Source: CAVQBC01 sp963848415 (lineage in GTDB: Bacteria; Actinomycetota; Thermoleophilia; Solirubrobacterales; Solirubrobacteraceae). From it: a DNA stretch of 64,000 bases. Location of the stretch: the NCBI GenBank assembly GCA_963848415.1, contig CAWKDN010000001.1:2480001-2544000 (forward strand), read 5' to 3'. Under the pieces are notes generated by a model that had not been told where the DNA came from, ran no database searches, and saw only the letters and a program-made list of their open reading frames with translations. This document shows, piece by piece, positions 43,158-51,296 of this stretch. The translations under genes and the position numbers were made by a program. Positions within the stretch are counted from its first letter, which is position 1. Every line of letters begins with the position of its first letter.

Positions 43158-43510
43158 TGGCCGCCGAGTTCGAGAGCCTGCTCAGCCGCGCGCTGGCCCC
43201 GATCGACCCGCCGGAGGAGCTCGAGGCGCGCCTGGAGGAGACGCTGGGATCGCTCGTGGACCTCGCGGCCGACGAGCTCGAGGCGTGGGAGATGCGCGCG
43301 ATGCGCGACCCGCGCAACTGGCTGCGCCCCGCGGCCGCCGCGGTGGTCGGGTCCGGCGCGGCGGTCGGGCTCGTGCTCGTGCGCACGCGCCGGCGCCGGC
43401 ATCGCCGGCGCGCGGCCTCCAGCAACGTGCTGGACCTCGCGGGGCGCACGCTGCGCGACGCCTCCCGGGAAGCGCGTCGCGTCCTGGAGGACGCGACGCC
43501 CGGGCGCTGA
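43157..43510 (+). CDS. Small membrane protein downstream of ECF sigma
   Basis: 117 residues. An acidic N-terminal half (EFESLLSRALAPIDPPEELE, ARLEETLGSLVDLAADELEA) is followed by one transmembrane helix (LRPAAAAVVGSGAAVGLVLV), a strongly basic stretch (RTRRRRHRRR) and an amphipathic tail. By position it could regulate the sigma factor, but there is no HxxxCxxC zinc motif. I do not recognise the family. Confidence 0.7.
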   Translation: MAAEFESLLSRALAPIDPPEELEARLEETLGSLVDLAADELEAWEMRAMRDPRNWLRPAAAAVVGSGAAVGLVLVRTRRRRHRRRAASSNVLDLAGRTLRDASREARRVLEDATPGR

Positions 43511-43574
43511 ACCCCTCTCGTCGGGCGCCGGGACATGATCCGCCGGGCGGCCGGCTGCGAAACCACCCCTGCGT

Positions 43575-44159
43575 ATGACTCCAGCGCCCAACGACCTGCG
43601 CGCCCTCGCCGACGAGGACCTTATGCAGCTGATGCAGCGCGGTGACGCGCGCTGCTTCGAGGTCGTCTACGAGCGACACAGCGGCGCCGCGTTCTCGCTC
43701 GCCTACCGGATGGTGGGCACCCGCCTGGCGGCGGAGGACGTGGTGCAGGAGGCGTTCCTGTCGATCTGGCGCTCCGGCGCCCGCTACGAGCGCACGCGCG
43801 GCTCGGTCCGCACCTGGGTGCTGGGCATCGTCCACCACCGGGCGATCGACGGGCTGCGCCGCGCCTACGTCCACGATCGCCGCCGCTCGAGCGACGAGGG
43901 GATCGAGGAGCGCTTCGAGGCGCGCGAGAACACGGAGGTCGAGGTCGCCCGGCGCGAGGAGGCCAAGACCATCCGCACGGCGATGGACACGCTGCCCGCC
44001 GAGCAGTCCCACGTCATCGAGCTGGCCTACTTCGGCGGCTTCACCCACACCGAGATCGCCGACATGCTCGAGACGCCGATCGGCACCGTGAAGGGTCGCA
44101 TGCGCCTGGGCCTGGAGAAGATGCGCAACCAGCTCGGCTCCCGGGAGGTGGCGCTGTGA
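43575..44159 (+). CDS. ECF sigma factor, SigK-like
   Basis: 194 residues. Region 2 shows LMQLMQRGDARCFEVVYERH, AAEDVVQEAFLSIWRSGARY and RGSVRTWVLGIVHHRAIDGL. Region 4 shows LPAEQSHVIELAYFGGFTHT and EIADMLETPIGTVKGRMRLG. The sequence resembles the SigK/ECF19 group, whose anti-sigma is an RskA-type protein. That matches the next gene, coupled by a GTGA overlap. Its regulon probably includes its own operon, which is an inference from the family. Confidence 0.93.
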   Translation: MTPAPNDLRALADEDLMQLMQRGDARCFEVVYERHSGAAFSLAYRMVGTRLAAEDVVQEAFLSIWRSGARYERTRGSVRTWVLGIVHHRAIDGLRRAYVHDRRRSSDEGIEERFEARENTEVEVARREEAKTIRTAMDTLPAEQSHVIELAYFGGFTHTEIADMLETPIGTVKGRMRLGLEKMRNQLGSREVAL

Positions 44160-44932
44160 ACCCGACGTTCGCGAGCGATCACGGCCGCTGGGCCGACAGC
44201 ACGGCCGCCTACCTGCTCGGCGCGCTCAACGAGGACGAGGTCACGCCCTTCCAGGAGCACCTGCGCGAGTGCGCCATCTGCCGCCAGGAGGTCGAGGACC
44301 TGCGCGTGGCCGCCGACGCGCTGCCGGCGTCCGCCATGCCCGTGACCCCGCCGCCGGAGCTCAAGGGGCGGATCATGGCCATCGTCGAGTCCGAGGCGCG
44401 GCTGCTCTCCGCCGCCGGCGAGCGCGCCGACCGCCCCGAGCGGCCGCCCGAGGAGGAGCCTCGCCGCCGCGAAGGCTGGCTGAGCCGCCTCTTCAACCGT
44501 CCCGCGCTGGCCGCCGGCCTGGCCGCGCTGCTGCTCGTCATCGGCGGCGCCGGCGGCGTGCTGATCGGTCGCAGCGGCGACGACGAGCCGGCCGCGCCGC
44601 AGATCCGCACGCTGCAGGCCAACTTCACCCCGGGCGCCGCCCCGGGCGCCAGCGCGCAGCTGCGCATCGGCGCCGAGGGCGCCGAGCTCGTCGGCACCAA
44701 CCTGCCCGACCCGCCGCGCGGCCGCGTCTACCAGGTGTGGCTGCTTCGCCCGGGCCGGACGGCGCCCGAGCCGACGACCTCGCTCTTCGGGGTGCGGAGC
44801 GGCGGGACCACCACCGCGGCCGTCCCGGGCAACCTCGACAACGTCGCGCAGGTCCTGGTCAGCGCGGAGCCGCCGGGCGGCTCGGAGGCCCCCACCAGCA
44901 CGCCGATCCTGAGCGTGCCGGTGCAGTCCTGA
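44156..44932 (+). CDS. RskA-type anti-sigma factor
   Basis: 258 residues from GTG 44156. The N-terminal zinc-binding anti-sigma motif is HLRECAICRQE (Hx3Cx2C, about 38-45). A linker leads to a single transmembrane helix (ALAAGLAALLLVIGGAGGVL, about 118-140) and an extracytoplasmic RskA domain with LPDPPRGRVYQVWLLRPGRT. Such factors hold the sigma at the membrane until proteolysis releases it. It is the partner of the SigK-like factor encoded immediately upstream. A rhomboid gene follows, which may or may not act on it. Confidence 0.93.
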   Translation: MNPTFASDHGRWADSTAAYLLGALNEDEVTPFQEHLRECAICRQEVEDLRVAADALPASAMPVTPPPELKGRIMAIVESEARLLSAAGERADRPERPPEEEPRRREGWLSRLFNRPALAAGLAALLLVIGGAGGVLIGRSGDDEPAAPQIRTLQANFTPGAAPGASAQLRIGAEGAELVGTNLPDPPRGRVYQVWLLRPGRTAPEPTTSLFGVRSGGTTTAAVPGNLDNVAQVLVSAEPPGGSEAPTSTPILSVPVQS

Positions 44933-44978
44933 GCGCTTGAGGGAGCCGAAAGCCGCGACTGCTAGCGTCGCGATTTCA

Positions 44979-45827
44979 ATGGCCACCTGCTACCGCCACC
45001 GCGATCGCGAGACCGGCGTCTCCTGCTCGAACTGCGGGAACCCGATCTGCCCGGACTGCATGACGCCGACCCCGGTCGGGATGCGCTGCCCGGAGTGCTC
45101 GCGGCAGAAGACTCCGGTGCGCACGATGCGCAGCCTCGGCACCGAGCCGTACGCCACCTACGTGCTGATCGCCCTGTGCGTGGTGGCCTACATCGGCTCC
45201 GCAGCCTCGGGCAGCTCGCTCGCGGGCGGCCCCGGCGGCAGCCTCGTCGCCGACGGCGCGCTCTCCGGGATCCAGGTCGCCGACGGGCAGTGGTGGCGGC
45301 TGGTGACCGGCGGCTTCCTGCACGCCGGCCTGCTGCACCTCTTCTTCAACATGTACGTGCTCTACTGGCTCGGCTCGATGCTCGAGCCCCAGCTGGGACG
45401 CGCGCGCTTCCTCGGGCTCTACTTCGCCTCGCTGCTGGCGGGCTCGTTCGGGGCGCTGCTGCTGTCGGACCCGCGGGCGCAGACCGTCGGCGCCTCGGGC
45501 GCCGTGTTCGGGCTGATGGGCGCGGCCTTCGTGCTCCAGCGGGCGCGCGGGATCAACCCGATGGAGTCCGGCATCGGCCTCTTCATCCTGCTCAATCTCG
45601 GCATCACCTTCATCATCCCCGGCATCTCGATCGGCGGGCACCTGGGCGGTTTGGTGGGCGGCGCGCTGGCCGGCTGGGCGATCGAGCAGTTCTCGCGCCG
45701 GCGCGCGTCGCCCGCCCTGCCGGTGCTGGCCTGCGCCGGGGTCGCCCTGCTCGCCGCCGCCGGCTCGATCGCCGTCGCCGACACCAAGACCCAGCAGCTG
45801 TTGACCGGGCTCGCGCTCCCGTTCTGA
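44979..45827 (+). CDS. Rhomboid protease with N-terminal B-box zinc finger
   Basis: 282 residues. The N-terminus CYRHRDRETGVSCSNCGNPI, CPDCMTPTPVGMRCPEC binds zinc through clustered Cys and His. About six helices follow, with FLHAGLLHLFFNMYVLYW, the nucleophile motif GASGAVFG and the catalytic His in GGHLGGLVGGALAGW. ATG 44979 is taken because it begins directly at the zinc finger. A second, simpler rhomboid lies at 384-1025. Position after an anti-sigma factor raises the possibility of regulated intramembrane proteolysis; this is inference. Confidence 0.92.
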   Translation: MATCYRHRDRETGVSCSNCGNPICPDCMTPTPVGMRCPECSRQKTPVRTMRSLGTEPYATYVLIALCVVAYIGSAASGSSLAGGPGGSLVADGALSGIQVADGQWWRLVTGGFLHAGLLHLFFNMYVLYWLGSMLEPQLGRARFLGLYFASLLAGSFGALLLSDPRAQTVGASGAVFGLMGAAFVLQRARGINPMESGIGLFILLNLGITFIIPGISIGGHLGGLVGGALAGWAIEQFSRRRASPALPVLACAGVALLAAAGSIAVADTKTQQLLTGLALPF

Positions 45828-45917
45828 GCGGAGCTGGACCAGAGGTACAAGCCGAGGCCCCGTCGATTCGACCGTCGGGCGCTGTCGGGCCGGCCGAAAC
45901 GCCTGCAAACTCGGGGC

Positions 45918-46805
45918 ATGCGCAGCCCCCTCGCTGTCGTCGCGGTCGCGGAGTCCTTCGGGCGCGACCTGGAGGCCTGCTTCGGGACGATCGAGCGCAC
46001 GCTGCGCGCCGCGCGCCGCAAGGGCGCCCGGCTCGTCGTCTTCCCCGAGTCGGCGCTCGGCGGGTACCTGCGCGAGCCGGCCGGCGAGCAGTCCGCGCCC
46101 GACCTGCCGCCCGCCCTGGAGCCTGACGGCGAGGAGATCCGCCGGCTCGTGCGGCTGGCGGGCGACCTCGTGGTCTGCGTCGGCTACACGGAGGCGGCGC
46201 CGCACGGGCAGTTCTCCAGCGCCGTGTGCGTCAGCGGCGACGGCGTGCTCGGCCGCCACCGCAAGGTCCACCTGCCGCCCGCCGAGCGCTTCGCCTACAC
46301 GGCCGGCGAGGGCTTCGCGGCCTTCGACACCCCGGTCGGGCGGATCGGGATGCTGCTCTGCTACGACAAGGTCTTCCCGGAGGCCGGGCGCGCGCTCGCG
46401 CTCGACGGCGCGCAGATCGTGACCTGCCTGGCCGCCTGGCCGGTGGACCGCCGCCGGCCGGCACGGCGGATCGCGGCCGATCGCCAGACCCGGCACTTCG
46501 CTGCCCTCGACGTCGCCCGCGCCGTCGAGAACCAGGTGGTGTGGGTCTCCTCCAACCAGACGGGCCGCTGGGGCCCGCTGCGCTTCCTCGGCGGCGCGCG
46601 CGTCGTCGACCCCGACGGAGCCGTGCTCGCGAGCACCCGTCACCGCCGCGGCGCCGCGCTCGCGCGGCTCGATCCGGCGGCCGCGATCGCCGCCTCGCGG
46701 GAGGACGTGGATCACCTGGCTGACCGCCGCTTCTATGCTTACTCCCATGGCCTTCCGGCACACCCCACCGCGCCAGCTTCGGTAGAGCCGGTCAGGTCCG
46801 GGTAG
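45918..46805 (+). CDS. Nitrilase-superfamily carbon-nitrogen hydrolase
   Basis: 295 residues with the Glu-Lys-Cys catalytic set: Glu44 (VVFPESALGGY), Lys116 (HRKVHLPP) and Cys148 (LLCYDKVFPE). It belongs to the amidase branch of the nitrilase superfamily by motif; the substrate is unknown. It is 13 bp upstream of the asparagine synthetase gene, so the two are probably co-transcribed, pairing an amide-forming with an amide-cleaving enzyme. The C-terminal 20 residues are Pro/Ser-rich and may be disordered. Confidence 0.88.
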   Translation: MRSPLAVVAVAESFGRDLEACFGTIERTLRAARRKGARLVVFPESALGGYLREPAGEQSAPDLPPALEPDGEEIRRLVRLAGDLVVCVGYTEAAPHGQFSSAVCVSGDGVLGRHRKVHLPPAERFAYTAGEGFAAFDTPVGRIGMLLCYDKVFPEAGRALALDGAQIVTCLAAWPVDRRRPARRIAADRQTRHFAALDVARAVENQVVWVSSNQTGRWGPLRFLGGARVVDPDGAVLASTRHRRGAALARLDPAAAIAASREDVDHLADRRFYAYSHGLPAHPTAPASVEPVRSG

Positions 46806-46818
46806 GAAAGGCCCTCTG

Positions 46819-48318
46819 ATGTGCGGCATCGTCGCCCAGCACGGCGGCACGAACCCTGACGGTCTCGAGCGCATGCTCGAGCGCCTGACGCACCGCGGTC
46901 CCGACGACACCGGCTCGATCTCCGTCAACGGCAGCTGGCTCGGGCACACCCGCTTGTCGATCGTCGACGTCGACGGCGGCCAGCAGCCGCTCGCCTCGCC
47001 CGACGGCGACCTGTTCCTGGTCGGCAACGGGGAGGTCTACAACCACGAGGCGGTCCGCGAGCGCCTCGGGGCCGAGAGCTTCAGCACGACGTCGGACAAC
47101 GAGGTCGCGCTGCACCTGCTCGACGGCCGCGGCCCGTCCGCGCTGCGCGAGCTCAACGGGATGTTCGCGTTCGTCGCCGCCGGGCACGACGGCCGTTTCG
47201 TGGCCGCGCGCGATCCGGTCGGGATCAAGCCGCTCTACTGGGCCGAGCACGAGGGCGCCGTGCGCTTCGCTTCGGAGATGCACGCGTTCCCGGCGTCCTG
47301 GCTGCCCGACGTGGCGCCGTTTCCGCCCGGCTGCGCCTGGACCCCCGAGCAGGGCGTGGTGCGCTTCGCGACTGCAGTCGCCGACGAGCCCGGCTCGCCG
47401 CCCGGCGCGGAGGAGCTGCTGAGCGGGACCCGCGATGCGCTCGTGCACGCGGTCGAGCGCCAGCTGATGGGCGACGTGCCGGTCGGCGTCTTCCTCTCCG
47501 GCGGCCTGGACTCGAGCCTGGTCGCCGCGATCGCCGCCCGCTACCTGGCCGAGCGCGGCGAGCGCCTGCAGACCTTCGCGGTCGGCACCGAGACCTCGCC
47601 CGACCTGCTGGCCGCGCGCCGCCTCGCCGCGCTGCTGGACACCGACCACCACGAGACGACCTACACGGCCGAGGAGGCCTTCGAGGCCCTGCCCGACGTC
47701 GTGCGGGCGATCGAGTCCTTCGACCCCGGCCTGGTCCGCAGCGCCGTGCCGAACTTCATGCTCGCCCGCATGACGGCGCGTCACGTGAAGGTCGTGCTCA
47801 CCGGCGAGGGCTCCGACGAGCTCTTCGCCGGCTATGACTACATGCGCGACTACACCGACGCGGACGAGCTGCACTCAGAGCTCGTGCGCAGCGTCCGCCA
47901 GCTGCACAACCTCAACCTCCAGCGCTGCGACCGGGTGACGATGGCCCACGGCCTGGAGGCGCGCGTGCCCTTCCTGGACCGCGAGGTCATCGAGTGGGCG
48001 ATGCGCGTCCCCGCCGACCTGAAGGTCGCCCACGCCGGCGCGCCGGAGAAGTGGCTGCTGCGCCAGGCGTTCGCCGGCTGGCTCCCCGACGACCTGCTGT
48101 GGCGCGTGAAGGCCGAGTTCGGCGACGGCAGCGGCGCGCGCGAGGCGCTCAGCGAGAAGGTCGAGGCGACGGTCTCCGACGAGGAGTTCGCGGCCGAGCG
48201 CGACGCCATCACGCCGGCGCTGCGCACCAAGCAGGAGGTCGCCTACTACCGGATCCTGGCCGACCACCTGCCCGGGATCCGGCCCGAGATCGCGATCAGC
48301 CGCTTCGCCCGCGCCTGA
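46819..48318 (+). CDS. Asparagine synthetase (glutamine-hydrolysing), AsnB family
   Basis: 499 residues. The N-terminal class II glutaminase begins MCGIVAQHGG with Cys2 as nucleophile, and contains RLTHRGPDDTG and NGEVYNHEAVR. The synthetase domain has the ATP pyrophosphatase loop FLSGGLDSSLVAAIA, VLTGEGSDELFAGYDY and DREVIEWAMRVP. It forms an amide from aspartate or another acid using glutamine and ATP. The length is shorter than the 550-620 of many AsnB proteins, and the nitrilase partner leaves open a specialised substrate. Confidence 0.92.
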   Translation: MCGIVAQHGGTNPDGLERMLERLTHRGPDDTGSISVNGSWLGHTRLSIVDVDGGQQPLASPDGDLFLVGNGEVYNHEAVRERLGAESFSTTSDNEVALHLLDGRGPSALRELNGMFAFVAAGHDGRFVAARDPVGIKPLYWAEHEGAVRFASEMHAFPASWLPDVAPFPPGCAWTPEQGVVRFATAVADEPGSPPGAEELLSGTRDALVHAVERQLMGDVPVGVFLSGGLDSSLVAAIAARYLAERGERLQTFAVGTETSPDLLAARRLAALLDTDHHETTYTAEEAFEALPDVVRAIESFDPGLVRSAVPNFMLARMTARHVKVVLTGEGSDELFAGYDYMRDYTDADELHSELVRSVRQLHNLNLQRCDRVTMAHGLEARVPFLDREVIEWAMRVPADLKVAHAGAPEKWLLRQAFAGWLPDDLLWRVKAEFGDGSGAREALSEKVEATVSDEEFAAERDAITPALRTKQEVAYYRILADHLPGIRPEIAISRFARA

Positions 48319-48324
48319 GCGGCG

Positions 48325-49746
48325 CTAGGCGCGCGTCACCGCGCCGTGGGCGCGCCGGAGCGCCTCGGCGAGCCGGTCGATGTCCTGCGCGGTCGTCGAC
48401 CAGTTGATGACCGAGACCCGGGCGGCGAAGCGGCCGCGCCAGACGGTGCCGCCCAGCCACGCGGCTCCGTCGCGCTGGACGTGGTCGACGACGGCGGCCG
48501 TGGTCGCGTCGTCGTCGCCGAAGCGCAGCAGCACCTGGTTGAGCACGACGTCGTTGAGCACCGCGCAGCCCGGCTCGGAGGCCATGGCGCCCGCGAGCCG
48601 CGTCGCGTGATCGCAGCAGCGGTCCACCAGCTCGGCCACGCCGGCACGCCCCAGCGACCGTAGCGCCGCGTAGACGGGCACCTGGCGTCCGCGGCGAGAG
48701 AGCTCCGGGGTGCGGTGAAAGCCGTCGCCGATGCCGGTGCCGGGCAGGTAGTCGGCGGTCGCGCTCATCGCGGCCACCAGCGCGGCCGGATCGGCCACGA
48801 TCGCGATGCCGCAGTCGTAGGGGGTGTTGAGCCACTTGTGCGCGTCGACCGCCCACGAGTCGCAGCGCTCGGCGCCGTCGAGCAGCCCGCGGAAGCGCGG
48901 GCTGGCTGCCGCCCACAGGCCGAAGGCGCCGTCGACATGCACCCAGGCTCCGTGCTCGTGCGCGACGTCGGCGATCGTCCCGAGCGGGTCGCACGCGCCG
49001 GTGTTCAGGCTGCCGGCCTGGGCGCAGACGATCGCCGGCCCGTCGCCGGCGCGCAGCGCCTGCGCGAGCCGGTCGGGGCGCATCGCGCCGTTAGCGTCGG
49101 CCGCGACCGGGACGACGCGCCGGGAGCCGAGGCCCAGCATCCGGATCGCCTTGACCACGGTGTGGTGGCAGTCCTCGCCGACGAGCACGCGGACCGCAGG
49201 CGCGCCGCTCAAGCCGTCCTCCTCGACGTCCCAGCCGGCGCGCGCGAGCACGTGGTGGCGCGCGGCTGCGGCCCCGACGAAGTTGGCCATGCTCCCGCCG
49301 GTGACGAAGCCGACGGCCGCGCCGTCCGGCAGACCCAGCAGCTCGAGCACCCAGCGCGCCGTGACCTCCTCGATCGCCTGCGCCGCAGGACTCGTCACGG
49401 CGCTCGCCTGTGGCCCGTCCCACGTCGCCACGAGCCAGTCCGCGGCCAGCGCGGCCGGCAGCGCGCCGCCGATCACGAACCCGAAGTAGCGCGGCCCGGC
49501 GGTGGCGACGATCCCGGGCTCAGCCGCTGCGACCAGCTCCTCGACCACCTGCGCGTCGGGCCGCCCGTGCTCGGGGAGCGGGCCGTCGAGGCCAGTCAGA
49601 ACGGTTGCATAGTCCTGCTGCGCCCGCACCGGGCGAGTGGGGAGCGACGCGACGTAGGCGTCCGCCAGCTCAGCGGTGCGGCCGAGCAGGGTCTGGCGGG
49701 CGTAATCGAAGCCCTGTGACGGCCGCGAATCGACGATCTGGGACAC
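48325..49746 (-). CDS. PLP-dependent group II decarboxylase (aromatic amino acid type)
   Basis: 473 residues from GTG 49746. PLP contacts are visible in the usual order: GFVTGGSMANFVGAAAARHH, VHVDGAFGLWAA with the Asp that binds the pyridine nitrogen, and DAHKWLNTPYDCG with the Schiff-base Lys. It matches the aromatic-L-amino-acid/glutamate decarboxylase family. The substrate cannot be set from sequence alone. It is convergent with asnB, 6 bp apart. About 240 bp without a gene precede it. Confidence 0.9.
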   Translation of the reverse strand: MSQIVDSRPSQGFDYARQTLLGRTAELADAYVASLPTRPVRAQQDYATVLTGLDGPLPEHGRPDAQVVEELVAAAEPGIVATAGPRYFGFVIGGALPAALAADWLVATWDGPQASAVTSPAAQAIEEVTARWVLELLGLPDGAAVGFVTGGSMANFVGAAAARHHVLARAGWDVEEDGLSGAPAVRVLVGEDCHHTVVKAIRMLGLGSRRVVPVAADANGAMRPDRLAQALRAGDGPAIVCAQAGSLNTGACDPLGTIADVAHEHGAWVHVDGAFGLWAAASPRFRGLLDGAERCDSWAVDAHKWLNTPYDCGIAIVADPAALVAAMSATADYLPGTGIGDGFHRTPELSRRGRQVPVYAALRSLGRAGVAELVDRCCDHATRLAGAMASEPGCAVLNDVVLNQVLLRFGDDDATTAAVVDHVQRDGAAWLGGTVWRGRFAARVSVINWSTTAQDIDRLAEALRRAHGAVTRA

Positions 49747-49988
49747 CGGGGCACCTCTGGGTCGGGGGGACGCGCTTTCGAGGACGTCATCACGCCACCG
49801 TGTGTTCCAGCGTGTGCACCGGCCTGTTCGTGATCGCGCGGCCGGATTTGTCGGGCGCGAGAGGGAGGCCCGCGTTCTGATCGCTGTGCCGGCGACGGAA
49901 CGCCGAAACGGTCCGGGCACCTTCGATGCTGGTGTTCGCCGTGGAACCAGCACCGGCCCGGCGGTGTCGCGCTGCGCCGTGCGCGAGC

Positions 49989-50882
49989 TCAGGCGAGGTC
50001 GACCGGCAGCGCCGCGCCGGGCGCCTCGGGCACGCGGTCGGGGTGCAGCACGTGGGCGAGCAGCTCGAGACCGTCGACCAGGCGCGGCCCGGGGCGCGAG
50101 AAGTAGGCCGACGCGTCGACCGCGACGACGCGGCCGGCGCCCAGCGCGGCCAGCTCGTCCTCGTAGCTGTAGGCCTCTTCGAGCGCGCGCTCGGCGTCGT
50201 AGCCGCAGGGCATGACGAGCACGACGTCGGGCTGCGCGGCCGCGACCTCCTCCCACGAGCGACGCTCGGAGGGCTCGCCGGGCAGGCCCAGCGCGTCCTC
50301 GCCGCCCGCGTAGTCGATCAGCTGCGGCGTCCAGTGGCCGGCGACGTAGATCGGGTCGAGCCACTCCAGCGCCGCCACGCGCGGGCGCTCGGCGTCGCGC
50401 ACCGCCAGGCGAACGCGGTCGATGCGGCTCGCCGCATCGGAGATCAAGTCGGCAGCCGCATGCTTGCGGTCGGTCGCCTCGGCCACGGTGCGCACGTCGC
50501 CGAGCACCTCGCCCAGCGTGTGGGGATCGAGCGAGAGGACCTGCGGGGAGGGATCCATCTCGCCGGCCAGCGCGCGCACGTCCTCCTCCGAGACCGCGCA
50601 GACGGTGCACAGTCCCTGCGTGACGATCAGATCCGGCGCCGCCTCGTGGACCGCCTCCTCGTCCAGCGCGTAGATCGACCGGCCCTCCTCGGTCAGCTCG
50701 CGCACCGCCCGCTCGATCTCGGCGGGCTCGAGACCCGGGCCGATCAGGTCGCGGGTGACCCGCGGCAGGGCGGCGGTGTCGGGTGGGTAGTCGCACTCGT
50801 GGGTGACGGCTATAACGTCGTCGCCCGCGCCGAGGGCGAAGAGCAGTTCGGTGGCCGAAGGAACCAGGGAGACGATGCGCAT
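49989..50882 (-). CDS. BtuF-like cobalamin/iron-type binding protein without signal peptide
   Basis: 297 residues beginning MRIVSLVPSATELLFALGAG, the start of a class III substrate-binding fold. It also has VTRDLIGPGLEPAEIERAV, APDLIVTQGLCTVCAVSEED and WLDPIYVAGHWTPQLIDYAG, as in cobalamin-binding BtuF relatives. There is no signal peptide or lipobox, so it is probably cytosolic, and no ABC permease is adjacent. ATG 50882 is the only sensible start. The divergent pterin dehydratase starts only 15 bp away, so their promoters must lie inside one another or the transcripts are leaderless. Confidence 0.85.
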   Translation of the reverse strand: MRIVSLVPSATELLFALGAGDDVIAVTHECDYPPDTAALPRVTRDLIGPGLEPAEIERAVRELTEEGRSIYALDEEAVHEAAPDLIVTQGLCTVCAVSEEDVRALAGEMDPSPQVLSLDPHTLGEVLGDVRTVAEATDRKHAAADLISDAASRIDRVRLAVRDAERPRVAALEWLDPIYVAGHWTPQLIDYAGGEDALGLPGEPSERRSWEEVAAAQPDVVLVMPCGYDAERALEEAYSYEDELAALGAGRVVAVDASAYFSRPGPRLVDGLELLAHVLHPDRVPEAPGAALPVDLA

Positions 50883-50897
50883 GGGCAGGGACACGAT

Positions 50898-51179
50898 ATG
50901 GCACGGCTGAGCGACGAGCAGATCGCCGAGCGGCTGGCCGGCGGCCCGTGGCGGCGCGAGGGCGACGCGATCGTCCGGGACCTCGAGTTCGCCGACTTCG
51001 CGGCGGCGATGGTCTTCGTCAACCGGGTGGCGGACGCCGCCGAGGCGGCCGACCACCACCCCGACATCCTGGTCCACGATTTCAACAACGTCCAGCTCAC
51101 GTTGTCCGACCACGCCGCCGGCGGCATCACCGACGCCGACCTCGAGATGGCCGGCACGCTCGAGGCGCTGGACCGCTGA
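50898..51179 (+). CDS. Pterin-4a-carbinolamine dehydratase
   Basis: 93 residues: LSDEQIAERLAGGPWRREGD, LEFADFAAAMVFVNRVADAA, the active-site signature EAADHHPDILVHDFNNVQL and LTLSDHAAGGITDADLEMA. The His-His-Pro-Asp segment carries the catalytic histidines. It dehydrates 4a-hydroxytetrahydropterin and can act as a transcription coactivator in some organisms. No aromatic amino acid hydroxylase is seen nearby, so the role is open. Confidence 0.92.
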   Translation: MARLSDEQIAERLAGGPWRREGDAIVRDLEFADFAAAMVFVNRVADAAEAADHHPDILVHDFNNVQLTLSDHAAGGITDADLEMAGTLEALDR

Positions 51180-51296
51180 AGCGCAGGGGTCGAGCCCGCG
51201 CCGCGGGCGGTGCTACCGTTGCCCGGCTCCCAGCATGAACGACGACGGCCCTCGAAGTAGCGGCGCGCACCAGCCGCGCCGCCGCCCCAGCCTCGC

